Positions 39,257 to 47,601 of a stretch of 64,000 nt of DNA are shown one piece after another. The stretch spans positions 1 to 64,000 of the forward strand of contig CALCYT010000018.1 of assembly GCA_937906455.1 (NCBI GenBank), written 5' to 3'. The notes under the pieces were generated by a model. That model saw only the letters and a program-made list of their open reading frames with translations, did not search any database and was not told where the DNA came from. Origin of the DNA: an uncultured Bacteroidales bacterium. GTDB taxonomy: Bacteria; Bacteroidota; Bacteroidia; Bacteroidales; F082. Both the position numbers and the translations under genes were made by a program. Positions within the stretch are counted from its first letter, which is position 1, and every line of letters begins with the position of its first letter.

Positions 39257-40426
39257 ATGGAAGACACATTTAAGATGGTTGCCAAGACGATGGCGGGATT
39301 GGAGAACGTCCTTGCCGACGAATTGACAGCCATTGGAGCGCAGAATGTCGTGGTACTGTACCGCGCCGTGAGCTTTGAAGGCGATAAGGCGTTGATGTAC
39401 AAGGCCAATTACTGTTGCCGTACAGCATTGAGGATACTGAAGCCAGTGGCGAGTTTTGTGGCCCGCAACGAGTTGGCGTTATATAACAATATCTTCAAGA
39501 TAAAATGGCATGAGATTTTCAACATCAACGAGACATTCGCAATAGATGCGGTGGTGAGCGGAAATTATTTCACCCACTCGCAATATGCGGCTTTGAAGGT
39601 GAAAGACGCCATCGCCGATGAGTTTCGCGAGCATTTCGGGGCACGTCCGTCGGTGGATGTTGACAATCCCACATTGAGAATCAACGTACACATTGAGAAT
39701 GAGAAGGTTACGTTAGCATTCGACAGCTCTGGAGAGTCGCTGCACAAGAGAGGCTATCGGAAAAGCGTTGACAAGGCGCCGATGAACGAGGTGCTGGCGG
39801 CAGGCTTGATAAAGCTGAGTGGCTGGCGATGTGACTGCAATTTCGTTGACTGTATGTGCGGCTCAGGCACGCTCCCCATCGAGGCGGCGATGTTGGCCAT
39901 GGGCATCCCGGCAGGATTCTTCCGCAAGAAATGGGGCTTCATGACATGGCATGACTTCGACAAAGAGTTGTGGCAAAACGTAGTGCTTGATGCCGGCGCA
40001 GAGATGCAAGATTTTGATTATGAGATACTTGCATCCGACCATTCGGCCAAAGCCGTGGAGATAGCGAGAGACAATATCACCAATGCGCACCTGCAACACG
40101 ATATTAAGCTGAGCAAACAGGACATGTTTGAGATGGTTCCACCGGAAGGCGGAGGAATCATGATTATCAACCCGCCGTATGGTGAGAGGTTGGAGGAAAA
40201 AGACATCATCAACTTCTATAGAGGCATCGGTGACGCGTTGAAAAAGAACTTCAAGGGTTTCGAGGCTTGGATTATTAGCGCGAACAAAGACGCATTGAAA
40301 CTTGTCGGGCTGAAACCGTCGCAAAAGATCGACGTGTATAACGGACCGTTAGAATGCAAATTTGAGAAATTTGAGATATTTGAGGGAAGTTATAAAGAGA
40401 AGAAGATGAAGGACATGGGCGATTAG
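39257..40426 (+). CDS. THUMP-domain rRNA methyltransferase, RlmL/YpsC type
   Basis: The protein has 389 residues. An N-terminal ferredoxin-like and THUMP region (about 1-160, FKMVAKTMAGLENVLADEL) precedes a Rossmann methyltransferase domain (about 165-380) with the SAM motif FVDCMCGSGTLPIEAAML and the catalytic NPPYGERL, characteristic of N2-guanine methyltransferases. By family it methylates a guanine of 23S rRNA (E. coli RlmL target G2445), but it lacks the second RlmK-like domain of the E. coli fusion. It ends the greA-HIT-methyltransferase unit, and a tattaggc/cattagc repeat follows. Confidence 0.9.
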   Translation: MEDTFKMVAKTMAGLENVLADELTAIGAQNVVVLYRAVSFEGDKALMYKANYCCRTALRILKPVASFVARNELALYNNIFKIKWHEIFNINETFAIDAVVSGNYFTHSQYAALKVKDAIADEFREHFGARPSVDVDNPTLRINVHIENEKVTLAFDSSGESLHKRGYRKSVDKAPMNEVLAAGLIKLSGWRCDCNFVDCMCGSGTLPIEAAMLAMGIPAGFFRKKWGFMTWHDFDKELWQNVVLDAGAEMQDFDYEILASDHSAKAVEIARDNITNAHLQHDIKLSKQDMFEMVPPEGGGIMIINPPYGERLEEKDIINFYRGIGDALKKNFKGFEAWIISANKDALKLVGLKPSQKIDVYNGPLECKFEKFEIFEGSYKEKKMKDMGD

Positions 40427-40427
40427 G

Positions 40428-40450
40428 CATTAGCCATTAGCCATTAGCTG
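40428..40450. repeat. cattagc tandem repeat after the methyltransferase
   Basis: Three near-perfect copies of cattagc, followed by gctgttagttg, lie just after the stop codon. This is the simple tandem array class seen in other gaps of the window. Confidence 0.5.
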
Positions 40451-40485
40451 TTAGTTGTTTGGGGCTAAAATAATTCATTTTTTTC

Positions 40486-40516
40486 TTGCTTTTGTGAAAT
40501 GACCTTTATAATTTTG
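40486..40516 (+). promoter_or_regulatory. Predicted promoter for the FAD/Fe-S oxidoreductase gene
   Basis: TTG at 40486-40488 and TAATTTTG at 40509-40516 are separated by 20 bp and fit the Bacteroidota consensus. The expected start near 40523 gives a leader of about 40 nt to ATG 40562. Confidence 0.65.
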
Positions 40517-40561
40517 CAATGCTATTTTTAAACACAGGATTGTATTGTAAAATTGAGGATT

Positions 40562-43500
40562 ATGTACAAAATAACCAAACATCCTATTCTTGACATCGCC
40601 GAGGGCGAATCAGTAGATTTTATTTATAACGGCAAAAGAGTGACGGGTCAGAAAGGCCGCACCATCGCCGCTGCTTTGCATCAGGCGGGATTCCCTATTC
40701 ACAGCCATAGCATCGACGGGCGTGAGCGTTCGTTGGAGTGCGGCATCGGGAAATGCGGAGCCTGCGAGATGCTTGTTGACGGCAAGATACGCAGAATATG
40801 CATCACTTTGGTTGACGGAGTGAAGGAGGTGCGTGAGATACCGAGAGATTATCAGCCGGATTACAGCGAGAACCCGCAGAAAGAAGTGAAGATTTACAAG
40901 ACCACGGTGGCTATCATCGGGGCAGGACCAGCGGGTCTTGCTTGTCGCGAACAGCTGAACAAATTCGGCATCTCTAACCTTGTCATCGACAACAACGCCC
41001 GCATCGGAGGACAGTTTAACATGCAGACACACCAGTTCTTCTTCTTCGAGAAAGAACAGAAATTCGGTGGCATGCGTGGCTTCGACATCGCTAAGACTCT
41101 CGCCGGCGACAACCAAGAGGGCATACTGCTTAACTATACCGTTTGGGATTTGCTTGAAGGCAAGCGCATAGCCATCAAAAACATTGTGACACAAGAGGTT
41201 GCGTATGTTGATGCAGAGCATCTCGTGGTTGCCACGGGTGCCGTGCCGTTTATGCCTACGTTTGAAAATGACGACCTTCCTGGCGTTTACACCGCCGCTG
41301 TCTTCCAGAAGATGATGAATCAGGAGCATACATTGCTTGGCAAAAAGGTGTTGACAGTGGGCGCCGGCAACATCGGCTACCTCACTTCATACCAGGGCAT
41401 GCAGGCCGGCGCCCATATCAAGGCCATCATCGAGGGCATGGACCATGAAGGCGGTTTCCCTGTGCAGGCTAACCGCGTGCGTCGTCTCGGCATCCCGATT
41501 ATGACATCGCATATCTTGCTGAAGGCGATTCCAAATAAAGACCATACCGGCATAATAGGTGCGGTGATAGCGAAGTGCGAGAACTTCAAGGCCATCCCGG
41601 GCACTGAGCAGGTCATCGACGACATAGATATCATCAACATCTGCACCGGCTTGATTCCTGACAGTCAGCTGCTTACGAAAGGAAGGCAAGTGTTTGGACT
41701 CAACACTTACGGCGTCGGCGATGCGGTGCGTATCGGCGAAGGCACGAGTGCTGTGCTTCGCGGCAAGCAGGCGGCATTCGAGGTGGCACAGAACATAGGA
41801 TTGAGATTCAATTATGATGAATATCTTGAGGTCTCAAAGCAATACATCGAGTCGCAGCAACATCCTGTGAGGGTGCTGCAAGAGCCGCGTAAGCCGGAAG
41901 CCGACAGGATGATGGCGAAACCTTTCGTCATAGCCGACTGCGTCTATGGATTTGCTTGTAATCCCTGCTCATTCAGCTGTCCGCAAGGAGCCATCACCAA
42001 GGCGAGTACGTCGTCGGTACCTGTCATCGACTATGACAAGTGCATCGGATGTATGAACTGCGTGAACCACTGTCCGGGCTTGGCAATCTTTGGCTACGAC
42101 CTGAAGAAAAACACATTGTTCCTGCCTGTTGAATACGAAGTCAACGAAGGCGCGGAGGTGTTCCTTGTTGACGACAACGGCAAGATAGTGGGCGAGGGTA
42201 TAGTGGAGAAGGTGCTGAAGAAGAATAACAAGACCAATGTGGCAAGAGTCAGAAGCCAGAAGACAGAAGTCAGAAGTCAGGAGACAGAAGTAAGAAGTAA
42301 GAATCTGACTGATGCGAGAGGTTTCATTGTCAAGGAGAGTTATCCCAAGCCGATAGAGTTCAAGCCGTTGAAAGAAGTGGAGGCCAAGACTTATGTATGT
42401 CATTGTGAGGATGTTACGCTTGAGACATTGTTGAAGGTCATCGGCGAGCGGAAGTTTATCTCCGTTGATGAGTTGAAGCACATCACGCGCATGGGCATGG
42501 GCCCATGTCGCGGAAAGCGTTGTGTGCCAAGGGTGAAGCAGATATTACGTTCGTATGGCATCGAGGTGACGGGCGACAGCACGCCGCGAGCTCCGCTCGC
42601 GGCGCAGGTGACGTTAGGCGATGTGTATAACGCCAAGGCAAAGGAAGTGAACGTCTTCCCGACAAACAACAACCTGCGGAAAGAAGATGTGAAGGTGCTC
42701 ATCGCCGGTGGCGGTATGGCAGGCTCCGCCTTGTTCAGATACTTCGCCGAGGCGGGCATGAAGCCTGTTTTGGTCAACTACGACCGCGGCTCGACATGGC
42801 GTTGCATCGGAGGCGGCCGTCCGGCGTTCTCGAATCCGGATATTTCAGATATTGCAAATCATAACCTTGAGATTTTCAAGGAAAACCAGGCGAAACACGA
42901 CATCGGATTCAAGATGACGAGATATGTGAACCTTGTGCATGACGAGGAGACGTACAAGGCTTTAGACGCCTCAAGAGCATGGTCGGACGCCTATATGATT
43001 GAGAAAAAAGACTTCCGGAAAGAGATCTCGCCTCTGTGGAACATGAACAACGACGTGTATTCTCATGCCTTGATTTCCAACGACTGCTGGCAGGCGACGC
43101 CGGGCAAGACCATCGACTATGTGCGTGGCATCGCCATCGAGCATGGCGGCCGGCTGATGGAAGACTGCGAGCTGCTTGAGGTACGTAAGAAAGACGACAA
43201 ATACGTGGCGTTGGTGAGGACGCATGACAAACAGTTTGTGGAGTTCACCTGCGAGCATTTCGTCAACTCTCTGGGTTGGGGCGCCGAGAAATTCACCGAC
43301 ATGCTCGGCATCGACACGAGGATGTATCCCGTTAAGCATCAGGCGTTTATCACGAGAAGGCTGCCTAATATGGGAGTGAAGGGCGACTCGCTCGACATGA
43401 TCATCGACCGTCGTCACTACAAAGGCTTCAGCGCCGTTTACGGACAGCAGTTCGGGCACACGGGACAGATTATCGGATGCGCATCGCCCGACTGTGACGC

Positions 43501-43813
43501 TTTCGAGGCACGGCAGAACCTGAAATATAACAGCAAGGAGTTCTTGCAAATAGTGAGCGAGGTGTTCGCCGACTGGATTCCGAACCTCGCCAGCGTAGGG
43601 TTCCATGCCGTGTGGGCGGGTTACTACATGGAACCCCGTTACATTGTTGACCCGGAAGTCGGTCTGCTCGTCGGACTGCGCGGCCACGGATTCATGCTGA
43701 GCCAGTATCTCGCGAAGATTTATGTTGACAAATATCTCGGCAAGCCCGTCCCAAGTTACATGGAAGACCTGAAGATTACAGGCAAGGGCTTGAGCGAGAA
43801 TGCGTTTAAGTAA
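40562..43813 (+). CDS. Five-module FAD/Fe-S oxidoreductase (HcnABC/opine oxidase-like fusion)
   Basis: The protein has 1083 residues from ATG 40562. Modules in order are a plant-type [2Fe-2S] domain (about 10-95, CGIGKCGACEMLVDGKIRRIC), an FAD/NAD disulfide-reductase-like domain (115-450, VAIIGAGPAGLACREQL), two [4Fe-4S] motifs (about 460-515, KCIGCMNCVNHCPG), a repetitive linker (562-580), a BFD-like [2Fe-2S] domain (about 605-660, CHCEDVT and CRGKRC) and a DAO-type FAD oxidase (about 700-1070, VLIAGGGMAGSALFRYF). HcnABC, opine oxidases and hydroxyproline dehydrogenases carry related parts on separate subunits. I infer oxidation of an amino acid or opine with electron relay through the Fe-S centres. 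It precedes the GDPD-like gene by 9 bp. Confidence 0.8.
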   Translation: MYKITKHPILDIAEGESVDFIYNGKRVTGQKGRTIAAALHQAGFPIHSHSIDGRERSLECGIGKCGACEMLVDGKIRRICITLVDGVKEVREIPRDYQPDYSENPQKEVKIYKTTVAIIGAGPAGLACREQLNKFGISNLVIDNNARIGGQFNMQTHQFFFFEKEQKFGGMRGFDIAKTLAGDNQEGILLNYTVWDLLEGKRIAIKNIVTQEVAYVDAEHLVVATGAVPFMPTFENDDLPGVYTAAVFQKMMNQEHTLLGKKVLTVGAGNIGYLTSYQGMQAGAHIKAIIEGMDHEGGFPVQANRVRRLGIPIMTSHILLKAIPNKDHTGIIGAVIAKCENFKAIPGTEQVIDDIDIINICTGLIPDSQLLTKGRQVFGLNTYGVGDAVRIGEGTSAVLRGKQAAFEVAQNIGLRFNYDEYLEVSKQYIESQQHPVRVLQEPRKPEADRMMAKPFVIADCVYGFACNPCSFSCPQGAITKASTSSVPVIDYDKCIGCMNCVNHCPGLAIFGYDLKKNTLFLPVEYEVNEGAEVFLVDDNGKIVGEGIVEKVLKKNNKTNVARVRSQKTEVRSQETEVRSKNLTDARGFIVKESYPKPIEFKPLKEVEAKTYVCHCEDVTLETLLKVIGERKFISVDELKHITRMGMGPCRGKRCVPRVKQILRSYGIEVTGDSTPRAPLAAQVTLGDVYNAKAKEVNVFPTNNNLRKEDVKVLIAGGGMAGSALFRYFAEAGMKPVLVNYDRGSTWRCIGGGRPAFSNPDISDIANHNLEIFKENQAKHDIGFKMTRYVNLVHDEETYKALDASRAWSDAYMIEKKDFRKEISPLWNMNNDVYSHALISNDCWQATPGKTIDYVRGIAIEHGGRLMEDCELLEVRKKDDKYVALVRTHDKQFVEFTCEHFVNSLGWGAEKFTDMLGIDTRMYPVKHQAFITRRLPNMGVKGDSLDMIIDRRHYKGFSAVYGQQFGHTGQIIGCASPDCDAFEARQNLKYNSKEFLQIVSEVFADWIPNLASVGFHAVWAGYYMEPRYIVDPEVGLLVGLRGHGFMLSQYLAKIYVDKYLGKPVPSYMEDLKITGKGLSENAFK
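42250..42303 (+). repeat. In-frame cagaagt tandem repeat inside the oxidoreductase
   Basis: About seven cagaag/agaagt units encode RSQKTEVRSQETEVRSKN between the [4Fe-4S] and BFD modules. Similar simple arrays elsewhere in this window are intergenic. Here the array keeps the frame and forms a charged linker. Confidence 0.7.
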
Positions 43814-43822
43814 GAAGACAGA

Positions 43823-44539
43823 ATGAAAAGAAGATTTTTTATGGTAGTTGCGGTTTTACTGACGGTTGTTGCATTGTCATGTGCAAGGCCGTCGGAAAAA
43901 CCGTCGAAGGTGTGGCTTCATAGGGCAAACGACATCGCGAAGGCAAGGTGTTTTCAGAATGATTATGCCGGTCTTGAGGTGGATGTGCATTTTGTGGATT
44001 CACTGAACACATTCATCATCAAACATGATTTCGACGAGGTGTCGGACCACCGGCTTGAAGATTGGTTTGCATCGCTTGAAAACCGGTCGAAGTTAGGCTT
44101 TTGGATTGATTTCAAAAATCTGAATCAAAACAACATGATGGCTTCTGCCAAAGAGATGGCAAGGCTGCGCAAGGTGTTCAGTTTGAATGGAATGATAATT
44201 GTGGAATCGTCGAATGCCCGGTGTTTGAAGGCGTTTGAGGATATGGATTTCCGCACGAGTTACTATATCCCGTTTGCATATCCTGATACAGACGGTCATG
44301 AGAAAATGCAAAAAGTGACTGATGAGATTAGGGATAATATCGAAAAATACGAGTTAAAAACCATATCCGGATATTTTTTCCAGTATAAGTTTATGCAGGA
44401 CTCGTTTCCCGAGGTGCGAAAGCTGATTTGGTATCATCACTACGACACTCGTGTTAGAGACAGTTTCATAAGGCTTGTTGAAGCTGATGATTTGACCGAT
44501 GTGATTTTGGTAGCAGTTATGGATACTATCGCGTATTAG
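43823..44539 (+). CDS. Glycerophosphodiesterase-like lipoprotein (left copy)
   Basis: The protein has 238 residues with a lipoprotein signal ending in ALSCARP (Cys20). The mature part looks like a reduced GDPD/PLC-type TIM barrel. It shows WLHRAND (His-Arg), GLEVDVHF (the Glu-x-Asp metal pair), FIIKHDFDE (second His-Asp) and FWIDFKNLNQ. In GDPDs these residues bind a divalent metal and cleave glycerophosphodiesters. All four elements are present here. It is 9 bp after the oxidoreductase and converges on the AlgJ-like gene. The paralogue at 54334-55086 faces it from the other end of the island. The substrate is inferred from the family; the family call is by motif only. Confidence 0.6.
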   Translation: MKRRFFMVVAVLLTVVALSCARPSEKPSKVWLHRANDIAKARCFQNDYAGLEVDVHFVDSLNTFIIKHDFDEVSDHRLEDWFASLENRSKLGFWIDFKNLNQNNMMASAKEMARLRKVFSLNGMIIVESSNARCLKAFEDMDFRTSYYIPFAYPDTDGHEKMQKVTDEIRDNIEKYELKTISGYFFQYKFMQDSFPEVRKLIWYHHYDTRVRDSFIRLVEADDLTDVILVAVMDTIAY

Positions 44540-44556
44540 ACAAAATCCAACGGGCG

Positions 44557-46071
44557 TCAATATTTACCTGTTCTTCGAGCGTTATACCGTTTTTTTTCGG
44601 CTTTTATCTTTAAATCGTTAAGCCAATTTCCATCAGAATAAATATAATTTATCATATTCTGAAGTTCATTTGGAATTGATGATATATTGACGTCACTGGT
44701 TTTGACCAAGTCTTTGTTCCTCGAAAGTGGCATTTTATCGCCTTTTAGTTCCTCGAAATACTTTTCAGGTTCAAGATTGATGACGTAAATGGCGTCATTG
44801 TACAATGTTTCCTCGACGCTGACGTGGTTGTTTTGGGCTTTTTCAACTATGCTTTGATACCACTCAGGACTCGATTTTATTACGTTAATCACATTTTCTG
44901 CGACTGAGTCGATAGTATGCTTGTCGTAGCAAAGATGAGTCAAGGCTTTGGCAATGAAGAAGTTGCCGAGTTTATAAAGCTGGACGGTGCAATAATTCAG
45001 CATGATGAAGTCGGCGTGCATCAGCTCCTGTTCCATGTCTATCTCACTTGTTGAGCTATGCTCGCTGTCGAAATATATTGTGCTGTTGTAATACCAGTAA
45101 GGATGTTTCACGAAGATCTTATCCAACGGTATGTTGTACACGAAATTCCAATAATATGAGTCGCCGATGGTTATGAAATAAGGTTTTATCGCTGTTGTGT
45201 CATTGATTGCGGTAACATCGGCATAGAGGTTCGGCTCTGATTTTATTCGGAAAGTGAGGTTGAGGAGCTGTTCCAGGTCATCGTCAGGCTCACGGGTCAG
45301 TGCCTGATATTTCTCGCCTATCTTGATATTCGTAATGTTCTTATTTCCAAGAACTTCCATGTAATTTATAATGGAATCGAAGACGTAGTCTGAGGCTATA
45401 TTTGACCAATGAGTACCTGTTTTTGTAAATAACTGATAATCGACTTTGTTTTTTAGATTTTTAAAAACCACGACATTGTCAATGTAATTGATTCCGAGTT
45501 CGTCGAAGCGTTTTTTGTAATAGTCGTATGCGTGGATGCCGTCTGGCTCAAAATATTCTGTGTTTTCCGGAAGGTGTTCGGGGAATATGACATCTTTGCC
45601 AGGAATCATGTTGACGAAGATATGGACATCGTGTTCTTTTAGCAATTCCTGTACTTTCCAGAGGCGAAGAGCCTCTTGTTCAAAGGTCTCTTTCATCACT
45701 TCGGGGTCGTCGGTGTATTTGTACATGGTACTTTCGTAGTGGTCCATTACAAACTCCGACTCATAGAGCCAATTGTCGTCGCCGACGAGTACCCACGAGT
45801 TGCTATTTGTGTGGTAGCAGCTCCAAACATATTGGTTATAAAGGCGAAGAGCCCATTCGCGGAAGCCCAGATGATCTTTGGCATATTGTTCAAACCCGTG
45901 CTGGAAAGAGTTGTCAACGTAGCTATTGTAGGTCAGTTTGGGCATCTTAGACAACGTCATGGCACCTTTCAACTGCTTCAGACTTATAAACCCCGTCAAG
46001 GTTTGGACTGTCAACAATGTCATGAGGGCTATCGTCGTGATAAACAGTGTTTTATGAAAAAATTTCTTCAT
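44557..46071 (-). CDS. AlgJ/AlgX-like SGNH-type acyltransferase partner of MBOAT
   Basis: The protein has 504 residues with an N-terminal signal anchor (about 8-28). The region about 60-400 matches the AlgX/AlgJ SGNH-like domain: FREWALRLYNQY, VLVGDDNWLYES, TGTHWSNIASDYVFDSI (the usual Asp-x-His-Trp has Gly in place of Asp) and ITIGDSYYWNFVYN with the nucleophile Ser. Such proteins move acyl groups, usually acetyl, from an MBOAT protein to an exopolysaccharide. Two copies of a helical module follow at the C-terminus (about 388-432, SSPEWYQSIVEKA; about 470-497, SDGNWLNDLKIKA), and the first is also found in the GH16-like protein nearby. The MBOAT gene is 12 bp upstream. Confidence 0.82.
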   Translation of the reverse strand: MKKFFHKTLFITTIALMTLLTVQTLTGFISLKQLKGAMTLSKMPKLTYNSYVDNSFQHGFEQYAKDHLGFREWALRLYNQYVWSCYHTNSNSWVLVGDDNWLYESEFVMDHYESTMYKYTDDPEVMKETFEQEALRLWKVQELLKEHDVHIFVNMIPGKDVIFPEHLPENTEYFEPDGIHAYDYYKKRFDELGINYIDNVVVFKNLKNKVDYQLFTKTGTHWSNIASDYVFDSIINYMEVLGNKNITNIKIGEKYQALTREPDDDLEQLLNLTFRIKSEPNLYADVTAINDTTAIKPYFITIGDSYYWNFVYNIPLDKIFVKHPYWYYNSTIYFDSEHSSTSEIDMEQELMHADFIMLNYCTVQLYKLGNFFIAKALTHLCYDKHTIDSVAENVINVIKSSPEWYQSIVEKAQNNHVSVEETLYNDAIYVINLEPEKYFEELKGDKMPLSRNKDLVKTSDVNISSIPNELQNMINYIYSDGNWLNDLKIKAEKKRYNARRTGKY

Positions 46072-46083
46072 GACAATACGACT

Positions 46084-47502
46084 TTAAAACCTGAAATAGA
46101 TAAACGGGCTGAAACCCACCGAGTTGAGTGCGCCGAGGCAGAACAGCAGCATGAATATGGCTATCGGCCAAGCTACGAGATGTTGTTTTATTGAAAAATC
46201 GGTATAAAACACAAGGTTTATCAGCTTTTTGCCAAACGGAAGCAGTCCGACGAATGCAAACGCCATTGCGACGATGAGCGTAGTGTAGAACTGCGGTCCA
46301 TGTGACCATTCAAAGGAGTGGAAATCAAAGGCGAAAAGCCGCGTGATGAATGTCCAGGCGTCGTTGAGGTTTTCGATGCGGAAGACAGCCCATCCAACCA
46401 TCGCGATGATAAATGTGATGATAACACTCGGTATCTTGCCGATTTTCTCGTAGAATTTGCTCAGTCCCATGCGTTCGAGCACGAGCCACACACCATGGTA
46501 GGCACCCCATATAATAAAGTTCCAGTTGGCACCGTGCCAGAAACCTGAGAGCAGGAACACCACCCAGAGGTTGAAATACATCCTCGACTTCGAACAACGG
46601 TTTCCACCCAGCGGGATGTAAAGGTAGTTGCGCATGAATGCGCCAAGAGTGATGTGCCATCGCCGCCAGAACTCGGTTATACTCGCGGAGTTATATGGGT
46701 TGTCGAAGTTTTCGGGGAAGTGGAATCCCATGATTTTGCCGAGACCGATAGCCATGTCGGAATAGCCCGAGAAGTCGAAATAGAGCTGCATGGTGTATGC
46801 TGCAATGGTGATCCATGCGGTGCCGCTGTTCATGATGCTTAAGTCACCGCCCAGAATCGTATCCACTTGAGTACCAATGACATCGGCGATGAGTATTTTT
46901 TTCGAGAGACCGATGATAAAACGATAGAAACCTTGTAAACACTCCGACCAGTGGTAGTCGCGTTGGCGTATCTCACCTTCGATGTCGCAGTAACGCACGA
47001 TAGGTCCGGCGATGAGCTGTGGAAACATGATGATGTACAGTACATAATCTGTAAGACGGTCCATCGGTTTGTTGTTACCACGATAAGTATCAATGACATA
47101 CGTCACCGACTGGAATGAGAAAAACGATATTCCGATAGGTAGCAGCACCTTCGTGAAGGTGAAAGCCCTTAAGCCAAAAGCACTCAAGATAGCATTGAAG
47201 TTGTTTACAAAGAAATTTGCGTATTTGAAATATACCAAAAGACCGAGACTGACGGTTATTGCCAAGCCGCAATATAGCTTCTTAAATCGTTGATTGTCAG
47301 TTTTGTACATCCATTTTACAATGTAATAATTTATGACGGTGGAGCCGAGGAGCAGGAGAATGAAATCGGGTGCTCCGTAAGCATAAAAAACGATGGAAAA
47401 CAGTAAAAGTATAATATTTCGCCAGCTTTTCGGACTGATAAAGTAACATATCAGGAAAATTGGCAGAAAAAACACCAAAAAGACATTACTGCTAAAAACC
47501 AT
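46084..47502 (-). CDS. MBOAT family membrane O-acyltransferase (AlgI/DltB-like)
   Basis: The protein has 472 residues with about ten membrane helices. The signature is EFWRRWHITLGAFMRNYLYIPLGGNR and the catalytic His in SGFWHGANWNFIIWGAYHG. AlgI/DltB-type MBOATs carry an acyl group across the inner membrane for transfer to alginate, teichoic acid or other glycans. The AlgJ-like gene follows by 12 bp, so this is the usual MBOAT plus SGNH pair. A perfect -7 box TACTTTTG (47517-47524, minus strand) lies just upstream. A strongly shortened relative of this gene is present at 55124-55228. The acceptor is not known. Confidence 0.93.
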   Translation of the reverse strand: MVFSSNVFLVFFLPIFLICYFISPKSWRNIILLLFSIVFYAYGAPDFILLLLGSTVINYYIVKWMYKTDNQRFKKLYCGLAITVSLGLLVYFKYANFFVNNFNAILSAFGLRAFTFTKVLLPIGISFFSFQSVTYVIDTYRGNNKPMDRLTDYVLYIIMFPQLIAGPIVRYCDIEGEIRQRDYHWSECLQGFYRFIIGLSKKILIADVIGTQVDTILGGDLSIMNSGTAWITIAAYTMQLYFDFSGYSDMAIGLGKIMGFHFPENFDNPYNSASITEFWRRWHITLGAFMRNYLYIPLGGNRCSKSRMYFNLWVVFLLSGFWHGANWNFIIWGAYHGVWLVLERMGLSKFYEKIGKIPSVIITFIIAMVGWAVFRIENLNDAWTFITRLFAFDFHSFEWSHGPQFYTTLIVAMAFAFVGLLPFGKKLINLVFYTDFSIKQHLVAWPIAIFMLLFCLGALNSVGFSPFIYFRF

Positions 47503-47516
47503 TTCTTTTTTTTTTG

Positions 47517-47524
47517 CAAAAGTA
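47517..47524 (-). promoter_or_regulatory. Predicted -7 box TACTTTTG for MBOAT-algJ-like unit
   Basis: The minus strand reads TACTTTTGC followed by an A-rich stretch and the MBOAT ATG 15 bp later. The micro-ORF at 55228 has the same arrangement (TATCTTTGC, A-rich, ATG). Confidence 0.5.
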
Positions 47525-47567
47525 CAAAAAATAATTTATATTATGAGTAGCGATAACGAAAAATATG

Positions 47568-47575
47568 TAATTTTG
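47568..47575 (+). promoter_or_regulatory. Predicted -7 box TAATTTTG for the GH16-like/LtaS-like unit
   Basis: This is a perfect TAnnTTTG element, preceded by gagtagcgataacgaaaaat, which resembles the 32-bp repeat at 16504 and 22273 (gtagcg, then gaaaaat, then gtaatttt). It drives the plus-strand unit 47602-54337 and is divergent from the MBOAT promoter 43 bp away. Confidence 0.55.
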
Positions 47576-47601
47576 CAGGAAATAACGATATATATATGCT
47601 A

